This document shows, in pieces, positions 54,821-63,972 of a stretch of DNA of 64,000 nt (positions are counted from its first letter, which is position 1; each line of letters opens with the position of its first letter). Location: assembly GCA_963803155.1 (NCBI GenBank), contig CAWDMN010000046.1, positions 141,981-205,980 of the forward strand, read 5' to 3'. This DNA comes from CAWDMN01 sp963803155. GTDB taxonomy: Bacteria; Acidobacteriota; Terriglobia; Versatilivoradales; Versatilivoraceae. The position numbers and the translations under genes are program-made. Under the pieces are notes generated by a model that saw only the letters and a list, made by a program, of their open reading frames with translations, searched no databases and was not told the DNA's origin.

Positions 54821-55552
54821 ATGAAAGTTTCTCTTTTTATCCCTTGCCTGGTGGATCAATTCTTCCCGCGCGTGGGATTAGGCATGGTCGGACTATTCCG
54901 CAAACTCGGGATCGAGGTTGCCTACAATCCGGATCAGACCTGCTGCGGTCAGCCCGCGTTTAATTCGGGATACCGCGCCGAAACCGCCGGCCTGGCACGG
55001 CATTTCTTGGAGGTATTTGAAGAGGCAGACTGCATCGTCACCCCTTCGGGTTCCTGCTGTAGCATGGTAAAAGTGTTCTACCCGGAATTGCTAGACGATC
55101 CAAAATTGCGCCAACAGGCCTTGGCCATTCGCAGAAAAATCTACGAATATTCTGAATTTCTGGTCAGCGTGGCCGGGATTGAAGATGTCGGCGCCCGGTT
55201 CCCTCACAGTGTGACTTATCATGACTCCTGCCATCTTTTGCGGGAATTGAGAGTAAAAGAGCCGCCACGTATTCTCCTGCGAAATGTGCAAGACCTGAAA
55301 TTTGTGGAATTGCCGCAAGCGGACCAATGCTGCGGATTTGGCGGGACCTTCGCCATGAAACAACCTGAAATATCCTCGGCGATGTTGGCCGATAAAGTCC
55401 AAGCAATCGTGAGCACTGGATCGGAATATGTAGTCGCCAACGATGCCGGCTGCCTGATGAATATAGGCGGCTGGTTGAGCCGGAATCAGCTGCCAGTCAA
55501 GCCGCTGCATTTGGCCGAGTTGTTGGCCTGGGATTTGTTAAATCATGAATGA
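54821..55552 (+). CDS. lutA: Lactate utilisation protein A (LutA/YkgE)
   Basis: A protein of 243 aa with two CCG (DUF224) cysteine-rich domains: YNPDQTCCGQPAFNSGYRAE with SGSCCSMVK, and VTYHDSCHLLRELR with ADQCCGFGGTFAMKQPEIS. These bind Fe-S or heterodisulfide-like centres. It works with LutB and LutC to oxidise L-lactate to pyruvate. GGTGGA precedes ATG 54821. It overlaps lutB by eight bases. Confidence 0.94.
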   Translation: MKVSLFIPCLVDQFFPRVGLGMVGLFRKLGIEVAYNPDQTCCGQPAFNSGYRAETAGLARHFLEVFEEADCIVTPSGSCCSMVKVFYPELLDDPKLRQQALAIRRKIYEYSEFLVSVAGIEDVGARFPHSVTYHDSCHLLRELRVKEPPRILLRNVQDLKFVELPQADQCCGFGGTFAMKQPEISSAMLADKVQAIVSTGSEYVVANDAGCLMNIGGWLSRNQLPVKPLHLAELLAWDLLNHE

Positions 55553-56948
55553 ATCGACTTCTTCAGCCGAGAGCCAATTCCGCAAGTCCGCCTCCAAGGC
55601 AATAGCGGACCCCCGTTTGCGCCAAGCTTACCGCCACGCCACGGGAATTGCGTTGGAGAAACGGGCGCAACGGCTGCAATCCATGCCTGAATGGGAGGCC
55701 TTAAGAGAACAAGCCCATCAAATTAAACTATCCACTTTGGATCAACTGGATCGGCACTTGAGCGAGTTGGAAAAGAATGCCAGCGCACATGGCATAAAAG
55801 TGGCCTGGGCTCGGGATTCAAAGGAAGCCTGCCAATACATTCTTGCGGTGGCCCGGCGGACTCAAGCGAAGACCATCGTAAAGGCCAAATCGATGGTGAG
55901 TGAGGAAATTGGCCTCAATCATTTTCTCGAGCAAAATCTCCTTTCTGTTTTTGAAACCGATTTGGGGGAATACATCGTCCAACTGGCGGGAGAGACTCCC
56001 TCGCACCTGACCGCCCCGGCGTTACACAAAACCCGTCAGGATATCGGTCATCTCTTCGCGGAAAAATTGGGGATTGAATATACCGACGATCCAGCTCAGC
56101 TTACCGCTGCGGCTCGTCAAATTCTGCGTGGAATCTTTCTTAAAGCGGACCTGGGAATTTCCGGAGTCAACTTCGCGGCCGCCGATACCGGAACTCTGAC
56201 GATTATTGAAAATGAGGGCAACGCCCGATTCTGCACCACTCGCCCCAAAATACATATTGCGCTGATGGGAATTGAGAAAGTAATTCCCCATTTGAAGGAC
56301 CTGCCGGTCTTCTTGCGTCTTCTCCCCGCCAGTGCCACGGGCCAGAAGATCACCAGCTATGTTTCTTTGATCCATTCGCCTCGCCAAGCGGAGGATCCCG
56401 ACGGACCGGAGGAGGTGCACCTGCTGTTGCTTGACAATGGCAGAACCCGTCTGCTTGCCGATCCACGCCTCAGGCAGTCGCTCTCCTGTATTCGTTGCGG
56501 AGCCTGCTTGAATGTTTGTCCCGTTTACCAACGCATTGGCGGACATTCATACGGCACCGTCTATCCTGGACCGATCGGCGCCGTGATCAGTCCGACTCTC
56601 CTCGGTTTCGAAAAAGCCGGGATTCTTCCTTTTGCTTCCTCCTTATGCGGCGCCTGCAGCGATATTTGCCCGGTGAAGATTGACCTCCACCACCTGCTGC
56701 TTTGGCAGCGACACCAAGCCATACAACGAAAATCAGGCTGGAAGATCGAACCCTGGTTGGTCAAGCTGTTTGAATGCGGCGCTAAAGATCCTCTGTTTTA
56801 TCGGTTCGGTTCCTGGCTTTTGCGACGATTCCTTTCTTGGCGGCCCTCTCACACTCTGCCTGTTCCCGGCTGGTCGGCAAATCGGGACTTTCCGGCGCCT
56901 GCTGATAAAAGCTTCAATGAGTTATGGCGGAAAATGGAGGGGAAATGA
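55545..56948 (+). CDS. lutB: Lactate utilisation iron-sulfur protein B (LutB/YkgF)
   Basis: A protein of 467 aa. An N-terminal LUD domain (TKAK-like IVKAKSMVSEEIGLNHFLEQ; ADTGTLTIIENEGNARFCTT) is followed by a ferredoxin-like pair CIRCGACLNVCPVYQ and CGACSDICPVKID, and a C-terminal DUF3390-type tail. This is the standard LutB architecture. It overlaps both neighbours, so lutABC is one transcript. Confidence 0.95.
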   Translation: MNESTSSAESQFRKSASKAIADPRLRQAYRHATGIALEKRAQRLQSMPEWEALREQAHQIKLSTLDQLDRHLSELEKNASAHGIKVAWARDSKEACQYILAVARRTQAKTIVKAKSMVSEEIGLNHFLEQNLLSVFETDLGEYIVQLAGETPSHLTAPALHKTRQDIGHLFAEKLGIEYTDDPAQLTAAARQILRGIFLKADLGISGVNFAAADTGTLTIIENEGNARFCTTRPKIHIALMGIEKVIPHLKDLPVFLRLLPASATGQKITSYVSLIHSPRQAEDPDGPEEVHLLLLDNGRTRLLADPRLRQSLSCIRCGACLNVCPVYQRIGGHSYGTVYPGPIGAVISPTLLGFEKAGILPFASSLCGACSDICPVKIDLHHLLLWQRHQAIQRKSGWKIEPWLVKLFECGAKDPLFYRFGSWLLRRFLSWRPSHTLPVPGWSANRDFPAPADKSFNELWRKMEGK

Positions 56949-57661
56949 GGCAAATCAGAGCCGAGTCCCGTGAAGAGATATTGCGCAACATCAAAGACGC
57001 CTTGTCCGGCGGAGTTCGGACTCTCTCATCCACCGGTCTGGAAATGATTGCGGAAGTCGATCTACAGCTGCCGTCCGTGCCGCCGGTGGAGGATTTTTCA
57101 GCCCAATTTCTTTCTGAACTCGAGTTGGCCGGAGGAGAATTTTTTACGGCCACCTCTGCGGACGAGGCTTTGCAATTGATTTCCTCGTTGATTCAAGACA
57201 GTCGGCCCGCTCCAGTGATGGTTTCTGGCGATGAGATTATTCGATCTTTCTTTCTGCCGGAAAAGCTAAATCTAATTCTGCCGGATATCGAGATTATTTC
57301 GGATCCCACGGAGAGATCCGGAATTATAGGAGTAGATGAGCGGATGGCTCATTCTGACTGGGCCATCACGGGAGTAGATTATTTACTGGCGGATACCGGC
57401 AGCGTGGTCCTTTTTTCCTCCCCCCAGCGCAGCCGCCAAATTTCGCTCCTGCCCACATTCCATTTGGCCCTGGCGAAATCGGAGCAGATTCTTCCCGACT
57501 TCCCTGCCCTGCTGGAGCGCGTAATGGCCTCTCAAGATCAGGGATTGCAGCCGAGTTCCATCACTCTCATTACCGGCCCCAGCCGTACCGCCGACATCGA
57601 AAAAACGCTGGTCAAAGGAGTCCACGGCCCACAACGGCTCGTTGTGATTTTGTTAAAGTAA
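56945..57661 (+). CDS. lutC: Lactate utilisation protein C (LutC/YkgG)
   Basis: A protein of 238 aa of the LUD family: ITGVDYLLADTGSVVLFSSP and LLPTFHLALAKSEQILPDFP, then ITGPSRTADIEKTLVKGVHG at the C-terminus. ATG 56945 overlaps the lutB stop (ATGA) and is preceded by GGAGGGG, so I reject the upstream ATG 56924. It completes lutABC; no lactate permease or LutR regulator adjoins. Confidence 0.94.
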   Translation: MRQIRAESREEILRNIKDALSGGVRTLSSTGLEMIAEVDLQLPSVPPVEDFSAQFLSELELAGGEFFTATSADEALQLISSLIQDSRPAPVMVSGDEIIRSFFLPEKLNLILPDIEIISDPTERSGIIGVDERMAHSDWAITGVDYLLADTGSVVLFSSPQRSRQISLLPTFHLALAKSEQILPDFPALLERVMASQDQGLQPSSITLITGPSRTADIEKTLVKGVHGPQRLVVILLK

Positions 57662-57799
57662 TAATCTTCCCAAGAGGGCCAATATTCAGTACCTTCTTTG
57701 CCGCCGGCAACCACGATGAGCCCACAGCGAAACGATAAACCGTAGGCTCTTAGCCTAGCCTCCTGTCTTGCCTATCGCGAGCAAAGCAGCTGATCCGCT

Positions 57800-58000
57800 G
57801 GTGTAATTCAAAATGCGACAGGGTAAACCAGTCACGCTGATTGGCTGGACTGGACAACAGATGGGAGGGTAAGGCTTCCGCCAAGGCAGACTCCTCCCGC
57901 CGAACTGGTCTGGGTAGAGCTGCCGGACGCGGGTGCCTCGTCCTCCTGTACTATCCATCACTTGGAACACTCTCATATTTGTCGCACTTTGAATGACACC
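57800..58000. repeat. MITE-like element with 20-bp terminal inverted repeats
   Basis: GGTGTAATTCAAAATGCGAC at 57800 and GTCGCACTTTGAATGACACC ending at 58000 are inverted copies with 18 of 20 matches. The 201-bp interior contains a worn GGGAGGGTAAGGCTTCCGCC repeat and no gene. It is the best-defined member of the element family. It lies between lutC and the next gene. Confidence 0.75.
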
Positions 58001-58092
58001 CCTAATCAGCCGGGATCATGAAAATCCTTCTGCAATCGGATCTGTTTTGATATTTTGGAACCTTAAAATTCTTAAGCTGTTTTCGACTGGCC

Positions 58093-58770
58093 ATGTTCTC
58101 CCGACTATTTCTTCTCATCCTTCTAATACTGACGATCCTTTGCTTTTCATCAGCATTTTTTTTGTCCGCGGGCGAATTGCAGCGGATTGCCGTCTTCCTC
58201 AGCCAATCAGGCGCGCCGAATCCAATTTTGATGGCCAAAGTGAGACTGATCCCCTGGCTATGTTTTTTATCTGGCTTCGAGTCTGCTCTGCTGGCCGCCT
58301 TGACTTATTTCAAGCGAACACAGTCGGAGCGATTTTTTTCCGACTGCTGGAAAACATGCTCCATCAAGGAAGCCGCCTGGAATGGACTCCTGGTGCTCTA
58401 CGGATTAGTGTCGCTGCTTTCGCTGAATTTTTACGCAGTCCAGCTGACGAGCCGGGTTTTGATTCCTCACAACGACTCAACATACATTTCGCCGCACGGT
58501 CCCAAGGATTATGAAGCCATTTGCTCCGCAATCGTGGCAGAGACTCCGCCTTCAGCCCGAATATTGATTCGAACGGATCGCGACGAAAAGTACATCCTCA
58601 ATTATGATCTCCACCCGCGGCGGTTTTATTTTTATCCGGACAGATCCGTCTCTTTGGCTGGCATTCCGGCTGAATGGTTCAGGAAATATCGGATTGATTG
58701 GATACTGGAAATTCCCATGGCAGAACCAATGACCTTTTCGCTTCGACGCTGCCGGAAAGGATCACCATAG
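58093..58770 (+). CDS. Hypothetical membrane protein
   Basis: A protein of 225 aa. Three hydrophobic segments (FSRLFLLILLILTILCFSSA; about residues 50-70; about 100-118) are followed by a soluble domain of about 100 aa with YISPHGPKDYEAICSAIVAE and TDRDEKYILNYDLHPRRFYF. No known family. The next gene, 337 bp on, is also polytopic. It could be a partner of a membrane glycosyltransferase, but this is only inferred from position. No clear ribosome site. Confidence 0.65.
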   Translation: MFSRLFLLILLILTILCFSSAFFLSAGELQRIAVFLSQSGAPNPILMAKVRLIPWLCFLSGFESALLAALTYFKRTQSERFFSDCWKTCSIKEAAWNGLLVLYGLVSLLSLNFYAVQLTSRVLIPHNDSTYISPHGPKDYEAICSAIVAETPPSARILIRTDRDEKYILNYDLHPRRFYFYPDRSVSLAGIPAEWFRKYRIDWILEIPMAEPMTFSLRRCRKGSP

Positions 58771-58879
58771 GGAGCGCGAATAACGGCTAAGAACCACAGA
58801 GAAAAATGAGGACACGGAGGTGAGAGGAGTAAATCTCTGGCACTCCTGGAATTCACCAGAGGACTACAAAGAAAACGGG

Positions 58880-58999
58880 GGTGTAATTAATAGTGCGACC
58901 GGGAGGGCGAGCCTCCCGCCTAGGCGGACTCCGCCTGGCGAGCCGCCCCATTACAATGGACTACTGAAGACTCGGCGGGAGGCTCGCCCTCCCGTGCAC
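58880..58999. repeat. Nested repeat: inverted-repeat element end plus GGGAGGGCGAGCCTCCC palindrome
   Basis: GGTGTAATTAATAGTGCGAC at 58880 matches the ends of the 57800 element. It abuts the palindrome GGGAGGGCGAGCCTCCCGCC (58901-58920) with its perfect inverted partner at 58974-58993 and then GTGCAC. The 20-bp arms are exact. The rest of the spacer to 59107 has nothing recognisable. Confidence 0.75.
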
Positions 59000-59107
59000 T
59001 TTATCCCTCCAAACCGTACTCGGTGACGACCTCTGCATCCTCCGCGGTGAATTTTTATCCCCTTGGGCAGCATTTGATCATTAAGGCTCTATTCATAAGG
59101 ATTGAAG

Positions 59108-60508
59108 ATGGCTTGGATTCTGACAATTATGGTCCTGCTCGGAACTGAAGTGTTGGGCATATTGCTCCTTTACAGCCTGCAGCATAAGGAAGCGGAGATT
59201 GACCTCGCAGGGCTGTTCGGGCTGAGCTTCGGAGCCGGAACTGGCATGATGACTTTGGGAATGTTCATTTTGGCCTACTGGCATTTGCCAATCACCCCGG
59301 CTCGCTGGTTGGCACTTTGGGCAATTCTGATTTTTATCTTAGGCATTCGCATTTTGTTTTCACCATTTAAATTCAAGAGATGGTTCCGGCAGATGGTCCA
59401 ACGGTCTGCCATCCCAAAGTGGGATCGGCTCTGTACTGGGCTGTTGGCCTTGATTTGTCTAATCTGGGCCATGACTTTAATCGACTCCATCAGCCAGCCC
59501 TTAACGACCTTCGATGCGCGCGCCATTTGGGCAATGAAGGCAAAATCGATGGCTGAGGCCAAAACAATTCACACGGAAGACTTCCTGGAACCGGCACGTT
59601 TGCATGCCCATCAACGGTACCCTTTATTGCTCCCCCTGGCCGAGTGCGCCATTTTTCAATTGGCTGGATTTTCCGACGATCGATATGTCAAACCGCTCTT
59701 CCCGGCATTTTTCGGCGCGCTTCTTTTGCTTTTCTTCTCCAGTGCAAGACGCAGCCGGGATCCGCTGCGGGCGCTTTTGACCACGGCTGCGCTGGCTGTC
59801 CTTCCGGTGTATTCCATATTTGCCAATGGCGGCGTCTCCAGCGGATATGGTGACATCCCTTTATCGTACTTCGCGTTGGCCTCGGCCCTCTGCCTTTGGG
59901 ATTTTTGCACCAAAGGCGGGAGGGGGCATCTTCTCCTTTTTATTCTCCTGGGAGCTTCGACGGCATTCATTAAAAATGAAGGATTGGCAGTGCTCTTGAT
60001 TCTCGTCCTGACGGCTCTGTTATTTTTGCCATTTGCCGTCCGTTGCGGTCCGTGGGCAAGACTGTTCATTTGTCTCGGCTCGTTTTTTATTTTGCTGATT
60101 CTTTTGCCCTGGTTTGATTTTCGACGGCAACTCCCGAACATCGATGAGGATTATCTAAGCCGATTCACCCCCCAGCTGATTCGATCGGGGCTGGCCCGAA
60201 TTCCCTTTGTGGCGAAATCTTATTTCAGAGAATTATTCCTCAAGCCACATCTGTGGAATATTGCCACTGTGCTTTTTCTGGGAAGTCTCATGCGCATCCG
60301 AAAATTTTCCTGGCGATCAGCCCATCACTTCTTCCTGCTCGTCCCGCTCGCCTATCAAGCACTCTTATTTTCCATCTTTCTCGTCACACCCTGGAACATT
60401 TCTGAGTTAATGCCTTTGACGCTGACGCGCCTCTGGCTGCAGGTTGTGCCCATGATTTTTCTTTGGTTCACCTTTCAATTCCCTCGTGGCCACAACCAGA
60501 TTGAATAA
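59108..60508 (+). CDS. Polytopic membrane protein, possibly GT-C glycosyltransferase-like
   Basis: A protein of 466 aa with about ten to twelve hydrophobic helices. After the third helix comes LTTFDARAIWAMKAKSMAEA and later ARLHAHQRYPLLLPLAECAI, a pattern seen in DUF/PMT-like GT-C transferases, where an Asp in the first outside loop is catalytic. NGGVSSGYGDIPLSYFALAS also fits. AAGGA lies upstream of ATG 59108. No sugar-nucleotide genes adjoin. The GT-C assignment is inference. Confidence 0.75.
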   Translation: MAWILTIMVLLGTEVLGILLLYSLQHKEAEIDLAGLFGLSFGAGTGMMTLGMFILAYWHLPITPARWLALWAILIFILGIRILFSPFKFKRWFRQMVQRSAIPKWDRLCTGLLALICLIWAMTLIDSISQPLTTFDARAIWAMKAKSMAEAKTIHTEDFLEPARLHAHQRYPLLLPLAECAIFQLAGFSDDRYVKPLFPAFFGALLLLFFSSARRSRDPLRALLTTAALAVLPVYSIFANGGVSSGYGDIPLSYFALASALCLWDFCTKGGRGHLLLFILLGASTAFIKNEGLAVLLILVLTALLFLPFAVRCGPWARLFICLGSFFILLILLPWFDFRRQLPNIDEDYLSRFTPQLIRSGLARIPFVAKSYFRELFLKPHLWNIATVLFLGSLMRIRKFSWRSAHHFFLLVPLAYQALLFSIFLVTPWNISELMPLTLTRLWLQVVPMIFLWFTFQFPRGHNQIE

Positions 60509-60678
60509 CCTGATGAAACTCATATTCCTGGGGCGATGCATCAGGAACTGACGCATAAGTCCTCCAGGTCTGTCCTAATCGGGATTCATAAAAATGGACT
60601 TTGATTAAGGTTGACATCCAGTTGGAGCGAGTAAGATGATTACCAGGAATCGCAATCTTGCGCAGGTGAGAAATTGTC

Positions 60679-61989
60679 ATGAGAAGAATGAACCGACGAG
60701 CTTTTGTAAAAAAGACTTCTGCTGCTCTAGCGGCTGCCGGTTTCCCCGCCATTGTTCCGGCTTCGGTTTTCGGAACGGACGGACGCCCGGCCCCCAGTGA
60801 TCGGATTGTGATGGGTTGCATCGGAACCGGGGGACAGGGCACTTACAATATGAAGCAGTTTCTGACCTTCGACGATGTCCAAGTCATGGCTGTTTGTGAC
60901 GTGGATCAACAACATCTGGCTCAGGCACGGGAAGTCGTGAATCAGAATTACAAGAATCAAGACTGCAAGATCTATGGCAATTTCCGGGAACTTTTGGCCC
61001 GCAAAGAAATTGATGCGGTCACCGTCTGCACGCCGGACCATTGGCATGGACTGATTTCGATTGCCGCGGCTGAATCCGGCAAAGATATTTATTGTGAGAA
61101 GCCGCTCACCAACACGATCGCCGAAGGCCGGACGCTTTGCAATACCGTGAGGAAGTTCGGAAGGATATTGCAGACCGGCAGTCATGAACGATCTCGCCAG
61201 AACGCCAGGATCGCTTGCGAATTGGTGCGCAATGGGCGAATCGGGAAATTGCACACCATGCAAATCAACCTGCCCTGCACGCAAACTCATCATCTAGCCA
61301 TTCTCAACGATATGGAGAACCATCAGTTAAAGCCAATCCCGCCGGAATTGAATTGGGAGATGTGGCTAGGGCCCGTCCCCTATTCCCCATACCTGGAAAA
61401 GCGCTGCCATGTCTTCTGGAGGTTCGTCATGGACACAGGCGGAGGGGAAATGACTGACCGGGGCGCACATGTCATCGATCTTGGCCAACTCGGCAATGGC
61501 ACCGACGATACGACCCCTATTGAACTCGAAGCAACTGGTGAGTTGCCACACAGCAATCTTTTCAACACTTATTTCAACTTCAAATTCAATTGTCTTTATG
61601 CCAATGGCGTCCGCATGATCGGAACCAGCCAGGAGCCGCGCGGCGTCAAGTTCATCGGTCCGGACGGCTGGATTTTTATCCATGTTCACGGCGGACATCT
61701 GGAAGCCGAACCTGCCTCACTCTTGCGGGAAGGGATCGGCTTTAATGAAATCCATCTCGGACGAAGCCCGGGGCATCACCGCGATTTCCTCAATGCCGTC
61801 AAGACCCGTCACCAACCCATGGCGCCTGTTGAAGTGGGCTACCACTCCGCCGTGATCTGCCACTTGCTCAATATTGCCATGCAGACGGGCAAAAGACTGA
61901 AATGGGATCCCGTGAAAGAGACCGTGCTCAATTGCGACGAGGCGAATAGACTTTTGGCCCGGCCCATGCGAAGTCCCTGGAGTTTGTAG
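60679..61989 (+). CDS. Tat-exported Gfo/Idh/MocA-family oxidoreductase
   Basis: A protein of 436 aa. Its twin-arginine signal MNRRAFVKKTSAALAAAGFP starts at residue 4. VMGCIGTGGQGTYNMKQF is the Rossmann motif, YCEKPLTNT carries the catalytic Lys, and DTGGGEMTDRGAHVIDLGQL is typical of the C-terminal domain in this subgroup. AGGTGAG precedes the ATG. Compared with the copy at 32684 it has the base composition of its neighbours and a different C-terminus, so the two are not recent duplicates. Confidence 0.92.
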   Translation: MRRMNRRAFVKKTSAALAAAGFPAIVPASVFGTDGRPAPSDRIVMGCIGTGGQGTYNMKQFLTFDDVQVMAVCDVDQQHLAQAREVVNQNYKNQDCKIYGNFRELLARKEIDAVTVCTPDHWHGLISIAAAESGKDIYCEKPLTNTIAEGRTLCNTVRKFGRILQTGSHERSRQNARIACELVRNGRIGKLHTMQINLPCTQTHHLAILNDMENHQLKPIPPELNWEMWLGPVPYSPYLEKRCHVFWRFVMDTGGGEMTDRGAHVIDLGQLGNGTDDTTPIELEATGELPHSNLFNTYFNFKFNCLYANGVRMIGTSQEPRGVKFIGPDGWIFIHVHGGHLEAEPASLLREGIGFNEIHLGRSPGHHRDFLNAVKTRHQPMAPVEVGYHSAVICHLLNIAMQTGKRLKWDPVKETVLNCDEANRLLARPMRSPWSL

Positions 61990-62296
61990 GTGTCAGGTGT
62001 CAGGCGCGTGGTTTGAGGTGTATGGTATCAGGTCTCTGCCATCAAGGGATGGGGAGCGGATTCGCAAGAAGCGAAGCCACTCCGTAGCTGATCAAAAAAG
62101 AAAGGTGCTGTGTGACGAAATATTTTCGAATTAAGAGCGCACCTCTCCTCTCCAGCGATTATGTGCTTGATGATGGTTTTCCCTTGTTCGCCAGATTTCG
62201 AGACGGTTTGCCTTTTCATTTTTCACTCTCTGTGTCTCGGCGCCTCTGTGGCGTCTTTAGATATGCCGCCACCAGACAGAGAGAGAGGGAGCCGCC
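61990..62296. other. Gene-free spacer
   Basis: 307 bp between convergent genes. A few AGGTGTCAGGTGTCAGG direct repeats follow the stop at 61989; otherwise no gene, hairpin or motif stands out. Confidence 0.5.
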
Positions 62297-63308
62297 TCAC
62301 TCCATTCGCAAAACAATCTTCCCGAATTGTTCCGCGTTATCCATCCGCCGGTGTGCTTCCCCCGCCGCTTCGAGCGGGAAGATCCGATCGATCACTGGCC
62401 GCAATTCCCCACTCTCGTACCACTTCAACATTTCCTCAAATTCCCGAGTAGTCCCCATAGTGGATCCCAATATAGTCAGCTGTTTCCAAAAAATCTGACG
62501 GATCGGAAGATCTTTGGCGGATCCTTGGGTGGATCCATAGGTCACAATCCGTCCCCCCGGTTTGATGAATTTGGAGACACTTTAGAAAAGTTTCCCCACC
62601 GGCACTGTCCAGCACCACCTCGGGGCCCACGTCTCCAGTCAAATCCAGCACCTTTTGTTCCCAATTCGAATCACGGTAATTAATCCCCCCGTCAGCTCCC
62701 AGGCTGATTGCCGTGGCTAGCTTTTTGTCGCAGCTGGAGGTCACTATGACCCTGGCTCCAATTTTCTTGGCGATTTGCAGGGCAAAGGTGGAGACTCCCC
62801 CGCCAATCCCAGTAATCAAGAGTGCCTCCCCGGCCCGCAGGGCTGCGCGAGTGATTAAAGCGCGATAGGCGGTCAAGGAAGCCAAGGGAACAGCTGCCGC
62901 TTCTTCCCATGAAAGTGCTTCCGGTTTGGGATGCAAATTCACGACAGGCACGAGCACCATTTCCGCATAAGTCCCATCCAAAGGCAGACCGAGAATGCTG
63001 AATTGGGGCCCTTGTACATGAGGGTTCTCCCCCCAAAAAAGGCTCGGATTAATCACCACGGGAAGATTGAGCCATTTCTTATCGGCGTCGGATCCCACCT
63101 TTTCCACCCACCCCGCGCCATCTGAGCCAAGAATGATCGGCAGGCGGATCCCCGCGTAAAGCCCTCGTCGAATCCAAACATCGCGGTGATTCAAAGCCGC
63201 GGCTTTCAGTCGCACTGCGGCTTCACCTGGGCCGGGGTGCGGATCGGGCGCCATTTCCAATTGCAGCTTTTCCGGACCTCCATTTTCACGAAGAAGGATG
63301 GCTTTCAT
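62297..63308 (-). CDS. Zinc-type alcohol dehydrogenase/quinone oxidoreductase-like protein, frameshifted
   Basis: MDR-superfamily NADP-dependent oxidoreductase. MKAILLRENGGPEKLQLEMA, ALNHRDVWIRRGLY and ILGSDGAGWVEKVG form the GroES-like part; LLITGIGGGVSTFALQIAKK is the Rossmann motif. The frame leaves the family after CLQIHQTGG and the true C-terminus (VTYGSTQGSAKDLPIRQIFW ... FGKIVLRME) is in another frame. The break is a run of six C (62553-62558, plus strand); five would restore about 336 aa. AAAGGAAA precedes ATG 63308. It lacks the structural-zinc cysteines, pointing to a quinone-oxidoreductase-like member. Confidence 0.88.
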
Positions 63309-63411
63309 TTTGTCAGTATTTCCTTTCACCGCTCTGCGTCCAATCCAGCAGGCGCCATGACTTGGTCATGTGCGCCCGCTCCACCGCGTATAAACTTCAT
63401 TGTGTATTTTT

Positions 63412-63633
63412 TCAAAATCGGACGGAGTCCACGCACTTATATCCCACATCGAGGGTCACTTGCCATTCGACCGGCTTGCCATCGGCAACGGCGCCACGGA
63501 TCTCCACCACCTCAAACCACGCCATATTCTGGACGGACTTCCCTGCCTGCACGATGGCCAAATCTATGGCCTTTTCTATTCCGGCGCTCGAACAGCCTGA
63601 CAAACGAATTTTTTGATACACTTTTTCACTCAT
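63412..63633 (-). CDS. Dodecin family flavin-binding protein
   Basis: A protein of 73 aa. SEKVYQKIRLSGCSSAGIEKAI, a helix, then NMAWFEVVEIRG with the flavin-stacking Trp (about 39) and VEWQVTLDVGYKCVD match dodecins, which form 12-mers that store riboflavin or FMN. GAGAGG precedes the ATG. It lies 103 bp upstream of the MDR gene on the same strand. The spacer beyond it (63634-63972) holds no gene. Confidence 0.93.
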   Translation of the reverse strand: MSEKVYQKIRLSGCSSAGIEKAIDLAIVQAGKSVQNMAWFEVVEIRGAVADGKPVEWQVTLDVGYKCVDSVRF

Positions 63634-63972
63634 CTTAACCTCTCTGTGTAGAATTTAAACTGGAATTTTGCCATGCGCGAAAAGATCCCGCTGAATTGGC
63701 CGGAGGACTTAAAGGCGACTCCCGGCACTCAGATTAATTCAATATAACGCAAAGTCTGAATTCTCAAATTGGAAACCAATAAGATTTAGGCGCCGTCCAA
63801 ATCGTCTCGCGACTTTCCAACTGTTCAAAAACTCCGATGATAGACTTATCTGGAGAAATGGCGTTAAGAAAACCAGGAAAGAATAATAATTCAAGTTCGT
63901 CTTCTGCATAATTTCAGCTATATTTCTCAGAGCAAGTCGAAATCGAAGTCTGCCTGATTAAAAGGAGGAAGC

